Assembly: GCF_000701465.1 (NCBI RefSeq)
Contig: NZ_JNIY01000005.1
Coordinates: 62,001-126,000, forward strand
Direction: 5' to 3'
Length of the DNA stretch: 64,000 nucleotides
Source: Paraoerskovia marina DSM 21750
GTDB taxonomy: Bacteria; Actinomycetota; Actinomycetes; Actinomycetales; Cellulomonadaceae
Shown here: positions 8,925 through 19,598 of the stretch, piece after piece
Position numbering within the stretch: position 1 is the stretch's first letter
Layout: each line of letters opens with the position of its first letter
Translations under genes and position numbers: made by a program
The notes under the pieces: model-generated
What the model saw: the letters and a program-made list of their open reading frames with translations, nothing else
What the model was told of the DNA's origin: nothing
Database searches by the model: none

Positions 8925-10279
8925 ACCGGAGGATCTTCGGTCTGGAGACCGAGTACGGCGTGACGTGCGCGACCGACGAGGGGCGCGGGCTCTCGGCCGA
9001 CGAGGTCGCGCGGTACCTCTTCCGCAAGGTCGTGGCCTGGGGCCGTTCCTCGAACGTGTTCCTGCGCAACGGGTCGCGGCTGTACCTCGACGTCGGGTCG
9101 CACCCCGAGTACGCGACCGCCGAGTGCGACGACATCACGCAGCTCATCGCGTACGACCGTGGCGGCGAGCGAATCTGCGAGGGGCTCGTCGCCGACGCCC
9201 AGGAGCGGCTCGTCGAGGAGGGGATCCCGGGCAAGATCCACCTGTTCAAGAACAACACCGACTCGGCCGGGAACTCCTACGGGTGCCACGAGAACTACCT
9301 GGTCCGGCGCAAGGGAGACTTCACCCGGCTGTCCGAGATCCTCGTCCCCTTCCTCATCACCCGCCAGGTGGTGACGGGGGCGGGCAAGGTGCTCTCGACG
9401 TCGGGCGGTGCCACCTACTGCCTGTCGCAGCGGGCCGACCACATGTGGGAGGCCGTCTCGAGCGCGACCACGCGCTCGCGGCCGATCATCAACACCCGCG
9501 ACGAGCCGCACGCGGACGCCGAGCACTACCGGCGGCTGCACGTCATCGTGGGAGACTCGTCGATGGCAGAGCCGACCACCATGCTCAAGGTCGGGTCGAC
9601 GGATCTCATCCTGCGGATGATCGAGGCGGGTCTTCCGATGCGCGACCTCACTCTCGAGAACCCGATCCGTGCGATCCGTGAGATCAGCCACGACCGCACC
9701 GGTCGTGCGCCCGTGCGCCTGGCCACCGGTCGTACGGTCACCGCCGTCGAGCTCCAGCGCGAGTACCTCGGCCGGGTTGAGACGTATCTCGCGGAGACGG
9801 AGGCGAGCCCGACCGACAAGCGGGTCGTCGACCTCTGGTCGCGCGGCCTCGAGGCCCTCGAGACGGACAACCTCGCCCTCGTCGAGCGTGAGATCGACTG
9901 GGTCATCAAGCTGCGGCTCATCGAGCGGTACCGGGCCAAGCACGGCCTCGAGCTGCACGACCCGAGGGTCGCCCGTCTGGACCTCGCCTACCACGACATC
10001 TCGCGGACCGACGGTCTCTACAACCTCCTGGCCGCACGCGGGATGGTCGACCGGCTCGTCACCGACCTCGAGTCGTTCGAGTCGATGTCCGTTCCGCCGC
10101 AGACGACCCGGGCGAGGTTGCGCGGGGAGTTCGTCGCCGCGGCCCAGGACGCCCGGCGCGACTACACCGTCGACTGGGTCCACCTGAAGCTGAACGACCA
10201 GGCTCAGCGCACCGTGCTGTGCAAGGACCCGTTCCAGAGCGTCGACGAGCGCGTCGAGAGGCTGATCGAGTCGATGTGA
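8921..10279 (+). CDS. pafA: Pup-protein ligase PafA
   Basis: This 452-residue ATP-dependent ligase joins deamidated Pup to substrate lysines. FGLETEYGV places the metal-binding Glu9 and Glu11 at the very N-terminus. [14 protein letters not shown] carries the putative catalytic base Asp57. Its overall similarity to Dop is clear, but the Dop-loop insertion is missing, which separates the two paralogues. Its start overlaps the prcA stop. In many actinobacteria the regulators pafB and pafC follow; here an FKBP lipoprotein and then hisF follow instead. Confidence 0.97.
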   Translation: MNRRIFGLETEYGVTCATDEGRGLSADEVARYLFRKVVAWGRSSNVFLRNGSRLYLDVGSHPEYATAECDDITQLIAYDRGGERICEGLVADAQERLVEEGIPGKIHLFKNNTDSAGNSYGCHENYLVRRKGDFTRLSEILVPFLITRQVVTGAGKVLSTSGGATYCLSQRADHMWEAVSSATTRSRPIINTRDEPHADAEHYRRLHVIVGDSSMAEPTTMLKVGSTDLILRMIEAGLPMRDLTLENPIRAIREISHDRTGRAPVRLATGRTVTAVELQREYLGRVETYLAETEASPTDKRVVDLWSRGLEALETDNLALVEREIDWVIKLRLIERYRAKHGLELHDPRVARLDLAYHDISRTDGLYNLLAARGMVDRLVTDLESFESMSVPPQTTRARLRGEFVAAAQDARRDYTVDWVHLKLNDQAQRTVLCKDPFQSVDERVERLIESM

Positions 10280-10348
10280 GGCCGGGGCGCCCGCTAAGGT
10301 GGGCCGTCCTTCGTCGCGACCGTCGACCCGTCCCGAGCTTGGAGTTCC

Positions 10349-11269
10349 GTGCGCCGTCCTTCTGCACTGGTGTCGTCCCTCGTCGCCGCGCTGCTGCTCG
10401 GTGGTTGCGGGATGGACTTCACGGATCCGGTCGAGCCCGAGCAGGCCGCGTCCGAGATCGCCGTCACCGGGGCCGCCGACGAGCCGCCCGTGCTCGAGTA
10501 CGAGACACCCCTGGTCGTGACCGAGACCACCAACAGCACCGTCTGGCCTGGCGCGGGTCGGTTGCTGGAGGACGGGGACGAGGTCCTGCTCAACATGTAC
10601 GCCGAGGACGGCTCGACCGGTCAGATCCTTCAGGACACCTACGTCGCAAGCCCCCGTCTGATGCGGATGGACCCCGCCTCGCTCGGCCCGACCCTGTACC
10701 AGGCACTGAAGGGCGAGCGCGTCGGTGCGCGCGTCCTGGTGACCGAGGAGGACGGCGAGGTGCCGCTCGCGCTCGCGGTCGACGTCCTGCCCGCCCGGGC
10801 GGACGGCGAAGAGATCGCGCCCGCCGAGGGGCTGCCGTCGGTGAGCCTCGACGACGGCGCTCCGTCGATCGAGATCCCGGCCGACTCCGCCGCGCCGGAC
10901 GACCTCGAGGTCCAACCGCTCGTCCGCGGGCACGGGCGACAGGTCGAGCCCGGCGACATGGTGACGGTCCGCTACTCCGGGGTGCAGTGGTCGAACGGGG
11001 ACGAGTTCGACTCCAACTGGACCACCGGGACCGTGCTCACGGCGATGTTCGGCGTGGGGACGGTGATCGACGGCTGGGAGCAGGGGCTCCTCGAGCAGCC
11101 GGTCGGGAGCCGGGTCCTGCTCGTCGTGCCACCCTCGCTCGCCTATGCCGGGACCGACTCTCCGCTGGCCGAGGAGACGCTCGTGTTCGTGATCGACATT
11201 CTCGACTCCCGTTCCCAGGTCGCCTACGACACGTCGTCGGGGGATCTCTCAGAAACCGAAGAAGGATGA
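10349..11269 (+). CDS. Lipoprotein with two FKBP-like domains (peptidyl-prolyl isomerase)
   Basis: This 306-residue exported protein begins at GTG with a lipobox LLLGGC, so Cys20 is probably lipidated and the protein anchored outside the membrane. The C-terminal domain (about 190-290) is a regular [35 protein letters not shown]-like VVPPSLAYA. The region from about 65 to 155 ([30 protein letters not shown]) looks like a second, degenerate FKBP unit that has lost the aromatic pocket. A TAAGGT hexamer at 10295-10300 could be its promoter. The gene is regularly found after pafA, but a functional link to pupylation is not established. hisF starts one base after the stop. Confidence 0.9.
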   Translation: MRRPSALVSSLVAALLLGGCGMDFTDPVEPEQAASEIAVTGAADEPPVLEYETPLVVTETTNSTVWPGAGRLLEDGDEVLLNMYAEDGSTGQILQDTYVASPRLMRMDPASLGPTLYQALKGERVGARVLVTEEDGEVPLALAVDVLPARADGEEIAPAEGLPSVSLDDGAPSIEIPADSAAPDDLEVQPLVRGHGRQVEPGDMVTVRYSGVQWSNGDEFDSNWTTGTVLTAMFGVGTVIDGWEQGLLEQPVGSRVLLVVPPSLAYAGTDSPLAEETLVFVIDILDSRSQVAYDTSSGDLSETEEG

Positions 11270-11270
11270 C

Positions 11271-12041
11271 ATGACAGTCTCCGTGCGCGTGATCCCCTGC
11301 CTCGACGTCGACGCGGGGCGCGTCGTCAAGGGCGTCAACTTCGAGAACCTGCGAGACGCGGGCGACCCGGTTGAGCTCTCGCACCGCTACGACGCGGAGG
11401 GCGCCGACGAGCTGACCTTCCTCGACGTCAGCGCGTCCTCGGGCAACCGGGAGACGACGTACGACGTCGTGCGGCGGACGGCCGAGCAGGTCTTTGTCCC
11501 CCTCACGGTGGGTGGGGGAGTGCGGACGCCCGACGACGTCGACCGCCTGCTGCGCGCGGGCGCGGACAAGGTCGGCGTGAACACCGCGGCGATCGCCCGG
11601 CCCGAGCTCATCGCCGACGTCGCCGACCGGTTCGGTTCGCAGGTGCTCGTCCTCTCCGTCGACGCGCGCCGTGTCACCGGGGACGTGCGGACGGAGTCCG
11701 GCTACGAGGTCACGACCCACGGCGGCCGCCGGGGAACCGGGATCGACGCCGTCCGGTGGGCCGCCGAGGCGGAGCAGCTGGGTGCGGGGGAGATCCTGCT
11801 CAACTCGATGGACGCGGACGGGACGAACGCAGGCTTCGACCTGGAGATGCTCGCGGCCGTGCGGTCGGAGGTCAGGGTCCCGCTGATCGCCAGCGGTGGC
11901 GCCGGGCGGCCCGAGGACTTCGTCGCGGCCGCGCGCGCCGGGGCAGACGCCGTCCTCGCGGCCAGCGTGTTCCACTTCGGTGCCATGACGGTCGCCGAGG
12001 TGAAGGACGTCATGCGGGAAGCCGGTATCGAGGTGCGATAG
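11271..12041 (+). CDS. hisF: Imidazole glycerol phosphate synthase, cyclase subunit HisF
   Basis: This 256-residue TIM barrel takes ammonia from HisH and closes the imidazole ring, giving IGP and AICAR. The N-terminus [20 protein letters not shown] carries the catalytic Asp near position 11. The second acid lies in [10 protein letters not shown]. The phosphate-binding loops [11 protein letters not shown] and [11 protein letters not shown] are intact. Only one base separates it from the FKBP gene, so it is probably read from that transcript. Its partner hisH and other his genes are not in this window, apart from hisI 7 kb away. Confidence 0.97.
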   Translation: MTVSVRVIPCLDVDAGRVVKGVNFENLRDAGDPVELSHRYDAEGADELTFLDVSASSGNRETTYDVVRRTAEQVFVPLTVGGGVRTPDDVDRLLRAGADKVGVNTAAIARPELIADVADRFGSQVLVLSVDARRVTGDVRTESGYEVTTHGGRRGTGIDAVRWAAEAEQLGAGEILLNSMDADGTNAGFDLEMLAAVRSEVRVPLIASGGAGRPEDFVAAARAGADAVLAASVFHFGAMTVAEVKDVMREAGIEVR

Positions 12042-12044
12042 CGC

Positions 12045-13946
12045 CTACTCCGCGTCGATCACGGTCGGGACGGAGCCGAGCACCCTTCCGTCGGCGTCGA
12101 GGGCCTCGACCGTGATCTCGTCGGCCGTGGCAGCCTCCTCCAGCTCGACGGACGTCTCGAAGCCCGACCGGGCCACCTCGGTCTCGCCGTCGGACGTCGA
12201 CACCCGCCACGTCTGGACGGCCGTCGCCCCGTTCCAGCTCATGTAGACCGACGTGGTGCCCGAGTCGACCTGCACGGCCGCTGCCGGGTCCGTCGTCGGC
12301 CGCGCCTCCCACTCGACCTGCCGGGCACGGTACGAGCCGACGGTCAGGTCCTCGGGCAGCGACGAGTCCACGAGGACGTCGCCCGTGGCCGACATCCGGG
12401 TCCACTGCGGCAGGCTTCCCCACCCGAGGAGCACGTCACCGCCGTCGAGCTGCTGGAACGACCCCTGGCTCTGCGACCATGCCCCATCGGGGTGGGGGTA
12501 GTCCGTCACGACGGACGCCGTGGACGCACTCTCGTCGACGTCGAGGACGAGGCCCCGAGAGGACTCGCGAGTCGTCGATCCGCAGGTGCCACCGTTGTCG
12601 AAGAGCGTCATCGTCCCGTCGTCGGCCCACCGGGCGTCGTGCTGCTTGAGGAAGACGGCGTCGTCGTCGACCGTGAAGTCGGACTCGCGCCCGCCCAGAC
12701 GCCAGTCGAGGCTGCCCGTGTCGCCGTCCAGCTGGTAGACCGCGCACGTGTGCCGTGCGGAGATCAGGACGTCCCCGTCGTCGCGGACGTCGATCGAGTT
12801 CACGTGCAGGTAGTCGTACCCGGTGTCGGAGGACGTACCGTCCTGGTCACCCTCGACCGGGAGATAGCTCTCGTCCAGCGCGACGTCCCCGATGCCGTGC
12901 CACTCGAAGAGGACCGCGCCCGTCTCCAGGTCGACCTGCTGGACGATGTTGTCCACGGCCACCCCGTTCCGGGGCCCGCCCGCCTCGCTCAGGTCCATGC
13001 CGATCGGTGCGTAGGCGACGAGCCATGCGGTGCCGTCGTCCGTGAGGAGGAGCTCGTGCGGGTCCGCCCGGTAGCCGTTGCCCGCGTTGAACCGTGCCAC
13101 CTCGGCATAGGTCTCGTCCACGACGACCGCCTCGCCGTACCCGTAGCCGGGGCCGATCTGTCCCTCCCACCACGTCAGGACGGGTTCGCCGTCGAGGGTC
13201 GCGCCCGTCACGTCCCGCGCGTCGTTCTCGGCCATCGGGGAGAACCAGACGGGCTCGCCGTCCTCGTCGACGAGCATCGGTCCCTTCTGCACGACGCCGT
13301 TCTTGATCCCCAGCGCGACGTAGCCCGCGGCGTCGGTGGGCTCCGCGGGCTCGACCGTGACGACCGGTGGCTCGACGTCGGGTGCCGAGACGTAGCGGCT
13401 GACCTCGTCGTCCTCGGTCGCCGTGCCGTTCTCCGGCACCTCGGTCGCCGCCTCGTCCAGCGCGTCGGCCACCCGCCAGGTCCAGCGACCGTCGTCGGCG
13501 CCGCGGACCTCGATGCCCTCGACGGTCACGGAGACGATCTCGCCCGGCTCGAACGGGGCGTCGGGGACGTAGCTGACCCCGTCTCCGTCCGAGTGCGGCA
13601 GAAGCGTCCCGGAGTGCTCCTCGGTGTCCGAGCCCGTGACGGTCACGTCCTCCGCGGCCAGGCCGGTGGTCCCGGGCCCCCGGAGCGTCACCTGCGTCTG
13701 CGGGTTGACGACCTGGGTCCCGGGGACCGGGAACACGGAGACGTCGCCGTCCGACCCGTCGATCGCCGCGAGGGGGGCAGGCTCGGCGGGAGGCTGGTCG
13801 GTCACCTCGACGGCCACGAGGACGGCGACGGCAGCCGCCCCGACCCCGACGACGCCGGTCGTGAGCCAGAAGAGCCACCGCGGCCCGAACGGCGTCGGTC
13901 GCGGGCGCTGCTCCGGCGTCGTGCCCGAGGCCTCCCCGGTGCTCAT
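12045..13946 (-). CDS. Arylsulfotransferase-family protein, membrane anchored
   Basis: This 633-residue protein has a short cytoplasmic tail, one membrane helix (about 26-48, [21 protein letters not shown]-like) and a large extracellular part. After an Ig-like region rich in Thr and Val (about 75-175) comes a beta-propeller of the Arylsulfotran_2 type (PF14269): [52 protein letters not shown]. The last 90 residues look like a fibronectin-type module. Family members resemble PAPS-independent aryl sulfotransferases, but activity in actinobacteria is unproven. Its ATG overlaps the stop of the upstream TIGR03085-like gene by four bases. It converges on hisF with a three-base gap. Confidence 0.82.
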   Translation of the reverse strand: MSTGEASGTTPEQRPRPTPFGPRWLFWLTTGVVGVGAAAVAVLVAVEVTDQPPAEPAPLAAIDGSDGDVSVFPVPGTQVVNPQTQVTLRGPGTTGLAAEDVTVTGSDTEEHSGTLLPHSDGDGVSYVPDAPFEPGEIVSVTVEGIEVRGADDGRWTWRVADALDEAATEVPENGTATEDDEVSRYVSAPDVEPPVVTVEPAEPTDAAGYVALGIKNGVVQKGPMLVDEDGEPVWFSPMAENDARDVTGATLDGEPVLTWWEGQIGPGYGYGEAVVVDETYAEVARFNAGNGYRADPHELLLTDDGTAWLVAYAPIGMDLSEAGGPRNGVAVDNIVQQVDLETGAVLFEWHGIGDVALDESYLPVEGDQDGTSSDTGYDYLHVNSIDVRDDGDVLISARHTCAVYQLDGDTGSLDWRLGGRESDFTVDDDAVFLKQHDARWADDGTMTLFDNGGTCGSTTRESSRGLVLDVDESASTASVVTDYPHPDGAWSQSQGSFQQLDGGDVLLGWGSLPQWTRMSATGDVLVDSSLPEDLTVGSYRARQVEWEARPTTDPAAAVQVDSGTTSVYMSWNGATAVQTWRVSTSDGETEVARSGFETSVELEEAATADEITVEALDADGRVLGSVPTVIDAE

Positions 13947-14557
13947 GCGTCAGGCCCGCCGAGAACCTCCGCGACCTGTGAGACGGCGTCCTCGCGGCCG
14001 CGGACCTCGGTGTCCGCGGCCTCGACCCGTCCGAAGACGTGCAGCACGAGCTCCGTCACCGGCCCGTGGATCTCGACGACAGGTTCGCGGTCGCGCACCA
14101 CGAGACGGCGGCCCTCGTCGTCGACCAGCGTGACACCGACGGGGCAGCGGCCGAGGCGCAGGCGCGCGAAGGTGGTCAGTGCTCCCCGCAGCGCCTCGAT
14201 GAGGTCGGGCGGCAGGTCGCGTGGTGCCGGTTCGACACCGCCACCACGGCGCACGTCCTCGGAATGCACGTAGAACTCGGCGACGTTCATCGCGTCGCCC
14301 GCCCAGGAGTGCGGGCTCCACGCCCGTGGTGGCTGCGAGACCCGGTCGATCAGGTCTCGGTATGCAGCGTCGTCGCGAGCCTCGTCGGCGAGGGTGTCCA
14401 GCCCTCCGCCGAGAAGTCGCCACGGCGCGTGCTCGCGCAGCACGAGGTGTGCCGCCAGGTGGCGCGCCTGCCACCCCTCGCACAGGGTGGGGGCGTTCGG
14501 CGGGACGGAACGGAGCGAGTCGACGAGCTGTTCGCGGAGCCAGGGGTGCCAGGGCAT
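13943..14557 (-). CDS. TIGR03085-like putative metal-binding protein (DinB/MDMPI fold)
   Basis: This 204-residue cytosolic protein starts MPWHPWLREQLVDSL and contains TLCEGWQARHLAAHLVLREH, the hallmark of the mycothiol-dependent maleylpyruvate isomerase N-terminal (DinB-like four-helix) group. The histidines in this segment and in EFYVHSEDVRR would form the metal site. Members are common in actinobacteria and of unknown activity; thiol transfer involving mycothiol is a guess. ATG 14557 fits the conserved N-terminus; ATG 14572 would add five residues. It overlaps the arylsulfotransferase-like gene by ATGA. Confidence 0.82.
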   Translation of the reverse strand: MPWHPWLREQLVDSLRSVPPNAPTLCEGWQARHLAAHLVLREHAPWRLLGGGLDTLADEARDDAAYRDLIDRVSQPPRAWSPHSWAGDAMNVAEFYVHSEDVRRGGGVEPAPRDLPPDLIEALRGALTTFARLRLGRCPVGVTLVDDEGRRLVVRDREPVVEIHGPVTELVLHVFGRVEAADTEVRGREDAVSQVAEVLGGPDA

Positions 14558-14623
14558 AGTGCATGCTTTCATGACGACGTCGTCCTCGCCGGACGATCGG
14601 AACGCCCAGACCGGGAGGAATCG

Positions 14624-15463
14624 ATGAGCGAGAACCCGCTGCACCGGACGGTGCTCGACGCGGACGGCGTGCGCATCCACACCTATACCTGGGAGGCCGA
14701 GCAGCCTCGCGCGCTCGTGCACGTCCTGCACGGTGTCGGTGAGCACGCCCAGCGCTACGCGCCGCTGGCCCGGCGACTGCAGGACGCCGGGTTCACGGTC
14801 GTCGCGGACGACCACCGGGGGCACGGCGCGACCGGTGTCGGACATCTCGGCCTCGGAGAGCTCGGCCCCCGGTCGATCCGCGGCGCGATCGACGCCGCCG
14901 AGACCGTGAGCCGGGCGGCCCACGCCGCCTACCCCGAGCTGCCGATCGTCCTCCTCGGGCACAGCTGGGGCTCCTTCATGGCGCAGAAGATCGTCGCCCG
15001 GTCGGGACGCCACTACGCGGGTCTCGTCCTCAGCGGAACCTCGCTCGCCCTGCCGGGCCTGACGCGCCAGGGGAACTTCAACGAGCGCTGGGACGCCGAC
15101 GGGGCCGGCGGGCTCGAGTGGCTCAGCCGCGACGAGTCCGTCCAGCAGGCCTTCGAGGACGACCCCTGGTGCTTCGACGTCGCGGAGCACCCGGTGTGGA
15201 CGTTTGCGGAGAGCACCGCGATCGCGGGCTTCGTCCCTCGGAGCACCGGGCACGACCTGCCGGTCCTGATCCAGGGCGGCGAGCACGACGCGGTCGGCGG
15301 GAGCCGCGGCCCCCGCCTGCTCGGACGTGCCTACGAACGCTGGACGGGACTCTCCGACGTGACGGTGATGCTGTACCCCGAGGCGCGCCACGAGGTGTAC
15401 AACGAGATCAACCGGGACGAGGTGCTCGACGACCTCGTGGGATGGGTCACCACGCGATTCTGA
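14624..15463 (+). CDS. Alpha/beta hydrolase, monoacylglycerol-lipase type
   Basis: This 279-residue serine hydrolase has lid-type features of the Hydrolase_4 (PF12146) family. The nucleophile elbow GHSWG places Ser at 114, the acid is Asp222 (GGEHDAVGG) and the base His256 (YPEARHEVYNE), so the triad is complete. The oxyanion region HGVGEHAQRY and the DHRGHG loop match monoacylglycerol lipases. The start has GGGAGG seven bases upstream. It is divergent from the TIGR03085-like gene, with 66 bases between. No signal peptide is seen. The physiological ester is unknown. Confidence 0.88.
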   Translation: MSENPLHRTVLDADGVRIHTYTWEAEQPRALVHVLHGVGEHAQRYAPLARRLQDAGFTVVADDHRGHGATGVGHLGLGELGPRSIRGAIDAAETVSRAAHAAYPELPIVLLGHSWGSFMAQKIVARSGRHYAGLVLSGTSLALPGLTRQGNFNERWDADGAGGLEWLSRDESVQQAFEDDPWCFDVAEHPVWTFAESTAIAGFVPRSTGHDLPVLIQGGEHDAVGGSRGPRLLGRAYERWTGLSDVTVMLYPEARHEVYNEINRDEVLDDLVGWVTTRF

Positions 15464-15527
15464 CGTCGGGGGCGGGGCGCGTGAGACGATGCGTCCACCG
15501 CTGCCCGACATCCTGCGAGGACAACCC

Positions 15528-17387
15528 ATGCCCCGAGCCGCCCGCCCGCGTCCGCGGGACCGGTCCACGTTCCGTGCCGCCGACGGCACGACGACGCTCC
15601 GCGGCTCGCGCTTGCGTCGGTCCCTGGCACTCATGGGCCGGGGCATCCGCTCCGAGCCGTGGACCTACACCCTCGCCATCGGCACCTCGGCACTGTTCGG
15701 AGCCGCCACCGTCGCCGTCAGCCGGGTGATCGGCACCGTCACCGACGAGGTCGTGGTCCCGGCGCTGGACGGCGACGACGTGGCCCGCGGCCAGGTCTGG
15801 CTCGCCGGACTCGCGCTCGCCGCCGTCGCGCTGACGCTGGCGGTGAGCGTCGCCGGACGGAGGATCTTCGCCGGGGCAGGCGTGGCCGACCTCCAGGCGG
15901 GGCACCGCAACGCGGTCACCCGCCAGTACCTGCGCCTGCCGATGTCCTGGCACCGGGCCCACCCCACCGGACGGCTGCTCGCGAACGCGAGCGCCGACGT
16001 CGAGGCCGCGACCGGGGTCTTCAACCCCATGCCCTTCGCCCTCGGCGTGGTCGTCATGATCCTGGTCGCCGGCGTGATGCTCGTCGCGATCGACCCGTGG
16101 CTGGCCGCCGCCGCGTTCGTCGTGATCCCGCTGGCCATCGCCGCGAACCTCGTGTTCCAGCGCAAGATGACCCCGATCGCGATCCGGGCGCAGCAGCTGC
16201 GCGCCGAGGTGGCCGACGTCGCGCACGAGAGCTTCGACGGGGCGCTCGTCGTCAAGTCCCTCGGGGCGCACGACCGGGAGGAGGCCAGGATCGCGGGTCG
16301 CGCGTACGCCCTGCGCGACGCCAACGTCGAGGTCGGCCGCGTCCGCGCCGTCTTCGACCCGGTCATCGAGCTGCTGCCGTCGCTCGGCACCCTCGTCGTC
16401 CTCGCGGTGGGTGCCGCGCGCGTCGCGAGCGGGGACGTCGGCACCGGGGACGTGGTGACCGCCGCGTACCTGCTCACCGTCATGGCGGTGCCCGTCCGTG
16501 CGTTCGGCTGGGTGCTCGGGGAGATCCCGCGCGCCCTCGTGGGCTACGAGCGCATCACCCAGGTGCTGGACGCCTCCGGACGCGACGTGCCCGGGACGGT
16601 GCCCGCGCACGGGCGCGGGGCGTCCGCCGAGGTGCGGCTCGACGGGGTCGGCGTGCAGGCCGACCGTCCCATCCTCGAGGACGTCACGCTGACGCTCGCG
16701 GCCGGGTCGACGACCGCGTTCGTCGGACCGACGGGAGCAGGGAAGACGACGCTCGTCACTCTCCTGGCGCGGGTCTCCGACCCCGACACGGGGCGGGTGC
16801 TGCTCGACGGGCAGGACCTGCGCGAGATCGCCGACGCGCCCGCGCACGTCGCGCTCGTCGAGCAGCAGACCTTCGTCTTCGAGGACACGGTGCGCGCGAA
16901 CGTCACGCTCGCCGACGTGGACGACCCCGCGGCCCCTGACGACGACGCCGTCTGGGACGCGCTCCGCGCGGCACGTGTCGACGACGTGGTCCGGGCGCTG
17001 CCCGACGGGCTCGACGCGCCGCTCGGCGAGCGCGGTGCCAACCTCTCCGGCGGACAGCGTCAACGACTCGCCGTCGCGCGTGCCCTCGTGCGCCGCCCAC
17101 GGGTGCTCGTCCTCGACGACGCCACGTCGGCCGTCGACCCGCGCGTCGAGCAGGAGATCCTCCACGGCCTCGGGACCGACGACGGCGAGCGGCCCACCGT
17201 CGTCATGGTCGCCTACCGCATGGCGTCGGTGGCGCTCGCGGACACCGTCGTCCATCTCGACCGCGGGCGGGTCGTGGACGTCGGCACGCACGAGGAGCTC
17301 GTGCGCCGGGACGCGGGCTATCGCGACATCGCCACGGCGTACGCCCGTGAGGCGGCCCGTCGGGCCGACGAGGAGGCACTCGCATGA
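15528..17387 (+). CDS. ABC exporter half-transporter with a degenerate ATP site
   Basis: This 619-residue fused membrane and nucleotide-binding protein (type IV exporter fold) has about six helices in residues 25-330. Walker A GPTGAGKT is at 400-407 and the signature LSGGQ at 506-510. Walker B is VLVLDD, with Asp531 where the catalytic Glu normally stands, and the switch His is replaced by Tyr563 (VAYRMAS). It therefore supplies a non-hydrolysing site and must pair with the next gene. ATG 15528 has GAGG seven bases upstream and was preferred to ATG 15489. The stop overlaps the next gene by ATGA. Substrate unknown; lipid or drug export are family possibilities. Confidence 0.92.
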   Translation: MPRAARPRPRDRSTFRAADGTTTLRGSRLRRSLALMGRGIRSEPWTYTLAIGTSALFGAATVAVSRVIGTVTDEVVVPALDGDDVARGQVWLAGLALAAVALTLAVSVAGRRIFAGAGVADLQAGHRNAVTRQYLRLPMSWHRAHPTGRLLANASADVEAATGVFNPMPFALGVVVMILVAGVMLVAIDPWLAAAAFVVIPLAIAANLVFQRKMTPIAIRAQQLRAEVADVAHESFDGALVVKSLGAHDREEARIAGRAYALRDANVEVGRVRAVFDPVIELLPSLGTLVVLAVGAARVASGDVGTGDVVTAAYLLTVMAVPVRAFGWVLGEIPRALVGYERITQVLDASGRDVPGTVPAHGRGASAEVRLDGVGVQADRPILEDVTLTLAAGSTTAFVGPTGAGKTTLVTLLARVSDPDTGRVLLDGQDLREIADAPAHVALVEQQTFVFEDTVRANVTLADVDDPAAPDDDAVWDALRAARVDDVVRALPDGLDAPLGERGANLSGGQRQRLAVARALVRRPRVLVLDDATSAVDPRVEQEILHGLGTDDGERPTVVMVAYRMASVALADTVVHLDRGRVVDVGTHEELVRRDAGYRDIATAYAREAARRADEEALA

Positions 17388-19183
17388 GCTACTCACGGAT
17401 CGAGACGACCAGCTCGCTCGGGGTCCTCGCGACCGTCCGGCAGGGCCTGCGGACGTCCCCGGAGATGGTCACCGGCATCGGCGTGACGCTCGTGCTCGCC
17501 GTGGTCGCGGCGGCGGGGCGCGTCGTCGTCCCGATGACCGTCCAGCAGACGGTCGACACCGGCATCATGGCCGACGGCGGCCCCGACGTCGCCCGGGTGT
17601 CGACGTTGGTCGCGGTCGCCGCGGTGGTGCTCGTCGTCGCCGGTGTCTGCACGGCGCTCGTCAACGTCCGGCTCTTCAGGTCGAGCGAGGAGGGGCTCGC
17701 GAACCTGCGGATCCGGACGTTCCGGCACGTCCACGACCTGCCCGTCCTGACCCAGGGGACCGAACGACGAGGCTCGTTGGTCTCACGGGTGACCTCCGAC
17801 GTCGACACGATCTCGCAGTTCGTGCAGCGCGGCGGCATCCAGCTCCTCGTGTCCGTGCTGCAGATCGCGGTCGCGACCGTGCTCATGGCGATCTACTCGT
17901 GGCAGCTCACGGTTCTCGTCTGGCTCTGCTTCGTCCCGCTCGTGATGATCCTCAACCCGGCGCAGAAGCGGGTCAGCGCGGCGTTCGGTCTCGTGCGGCA
18001 GCGCACGGGTGAGCTCCTCGGGGCCGTGTCGGAGGCCGTGGTCGGCGCGCAGACGGTGCGTGCCTACGGTGTCCAGGCGCGGACGGGCCGACGGGTCGAG
18101 GCCGCGGTCGAGCGAGCTCGTGTCGCGATGGTGCGTGCGTCTCGGCTCGTGGGTCTCGTCTTCTCCTCCGGCGTGCTGGTCGCGAACCTCGTCCTCGCGG
18201 TCGTCGTCGTCGCCGGGACGTGGCTCGGTGTCGCGGGAGAGGTCACCACCGGCGAGCTCCTGGCCTTTCTCTTCCTCGTCCAGCTCTTCACCGGGCCTGT
18301 CCAGCAGGCCACGGAGATCCTCAACGAGCTCCAGAACGCCGTCTCCGGATGGCGTCGGGTGCTCGCCGTGCTCGAGACCCCGATCGACGTGCGAGACGAC
18401 GGGACGGCCGACAGTCCGTCCGGGCCCGCGTCGGTCGAGATGGACGACGTGCGCTTCTCCTACCCGGGTGGACCCGAGGTGCTGCACGGTGTCACCGTCG
18501 CCTTCCCGGCGGCGCGCTCCGTCGCCGTCGTCGGCAAGACCGGGTCGGGGAAGTCGACGATCGCCAAGCTGGTCACGCGTCTGATGGACCCGACCGCCGG
18601 GGTGATCCGCCTCGACGGCACCGATCTCCGTGACATCCCCGTGGCGCGGCTCCGCGAACGCGTGGTGCTCGTCCCGCAGGAGGGCTTTCTCTTCTCGGGG
18701 ACCCTGCTCGAGAACATCGAGTGGGGCGTGCGGGACGACGCGGTCCGTGCGGACCGGGACGCCGTGGTCGCCGTCGCGCAGGACGCGGTGTCGATGCTCG
18801 GGCTGGACGACTGGGTCGACGGTCTGGCCGACGGTCTCGCGACACAGGTGGGACAGCGCGGGGAGCACCTCTCGGCGGGGGAGCGGCAGCTCGTCGCCCT
18901 GCTGCGGGCGGCGGTCGCCGAGGCCGACCTGCTCGTGCTCGACGAGGCGACGTCGGCGGTCGACCCCGCCGCCGAGGTCCGGATCGCCCGCGCACTGTCC
19001 GCACTGACGACGGGCCGGACGACCGTGACGATCGCCCACCGGCTCTCGACGGCTGAAGCGGCGGATCTCGTCGTGGTGGTCGACGAGGGCGACGTCGTCG
19101 AGGTCGGCACCCATGCAGCACTCCTGGAGCGGGACGGGACCTACGCGGCCATGCACGGGGCCTGGCGGAGCCAGACCCACTGA
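17384..19183 (+). CDS. ABC exporter half-transporter with the catalytic ATP site
   Basis: This 599-residue partner of the preceding half-transporter has six helices up to about residue 315. Walker A GKTGSGKS starts at 384 (Lys390). Walker B ends in Asp520-Glu521 with a proper catalytic Glu, and the switch histidine is present (IAHRLST). Its signature is LSAGE (496-500) rather than LSGGQ. In heterodimeric exporters such a signature faces the degenerate Walker site of the partner, so the pair has one working and one structural ATP site. It is translationally coupled to the first gene. hisI begins 46 bases after its stop. Confidence 0.93.
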   Translation: MSYSRIETTSSLGVLATVRQGLRTSPEMVTGIGVTLVLAVVAAAGRVVVPMTVQQTVDTGIMADGGPDVARVSTLVAVAAVVLVVAGVCTALVNVRLFRSSEEGLANLRIRTFRHVHDLPVLTQGTERRGSLVSRVTSDVDTISQFVQRGGIQLLVSVLQIAVATVLMAIYSWQLTVLVWLCFVPLVMILNPAQKRVSAAFGLVRQRTGELLGAVSEAVVGAQTVRAYGVQARTGRRVEAAVERARVAMVRASRLVGLVFSSGVLVANLVLAVVVVAGTWLGVAGEVTTGELLAFLFLVQLFTGPVQQATEILNELQNAVSGWRRVLAVLETPIDVRDDGTADSPSGPASVEMDDVRFSYPGGPEVLHGVTVAFPAARSVAVVGKTGSGKSTIAKLVTRLMDPTAGVIRLDGTDLRDIPVARLRERVVLVPQEGFLFSGTLLENIEWGVRDDAVRADRDAVVAVAQDAVSMLGLDDWVDGLADGLATQVGQRGEHLSAGERQLVALLRAAVAEADLLVLDEATSAVDPAAEVRIARALSALTTGRTTVTIAHRLSTAEAADLVVVVDEGDVVEVGTHAALLERDGTYAAMHGAWRSQTH

Positions 19184-19217
19184 GCGGACGCGGTTCCCGC
19201 GGCCGCTCCGCGCGTGG

Positions 19218-19223
19218 CAGGAT
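19218..19223 (+). promoter_or_regulatory. -10-like hexamer CAGGAT upstream of hisI
   Basis: CAGGAT ends six bases before GTG 19230 with no Shine-Dalgarno. It could give a leaderless hisI-trpE transcript, leaving no room for a leader peptide or T-box. Confidence 0.35.
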
Positions 19224-19229
19224 TCAGGC

Positions 19230-19598
19230 GTGTCCGACTCACCACTGACCCCTGACCTCGCCGCGCGGCTCAAGCGCGACGACGGCCTGGTCGCCGCCAT
19301 CGTCCAGCAGCACGACACCGGAGAGGTGCTCATGCTGGGATGGATGGACGACGAGGCGTTGCACCGCACCCTCACGAGCGGCCGCGTGACCTTCTGGTCC
19401 CGGTCCCGTCAGGAGTACTGGCGCAAGGGCGACACGTCCGGCCATGTCCAGCACGTGCGGTCCGTGGCGCTCGACTGCGACGGCGACGCGCTCCTCGTGC
19501 GGGTCGACCAGGTCGGAGCGGCGTGCCACACGGGTGCGCGGAGCTGCTTCGACGCGGGCGGCGATCTCGGTGCCGTCGTCGGGAAGGTGGGCGCATGA
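19230..19598 (+). CDS. hisI: Phosphoribosyl-AMP cyclohydrolase HisI
   Basis: This 122-residue zinc enzyme opens the purine ring of PR-AMP in histidine synthesis. [27 protein letters not shown] and the metal motif [10 protein letters not shown] are the family signatures. There is no fused HisE domain, which is normal for actinobacteria. GTG 19230 gives the usual N-terminus, and the -10-like hexamer before it supports it. The stop overlaps the trpE start by ATGA, so a histidine gene and a tryptophan gene are translationally linked here. Confidence 0.95.
   Translation: MSDSPLTPDLAARLKRDDGLVAAIVQQHDTGEVLMLGWMDDEALHRTLTSGRVTFWSRSRQEYWRKGDTSGHVQHVRSVALDCDGDALLVRVDQVGAACHTGARSCFDAGGDLGAVVGKVGA

Noticed and set aside
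19184-19594. Possible trp attenuator or T-box before trpE
   Set aside because: Only 46 bases precede hisI and trpE starts inside the hisI stop. There is no leader peptide with Trp codons and no T-box sequence.
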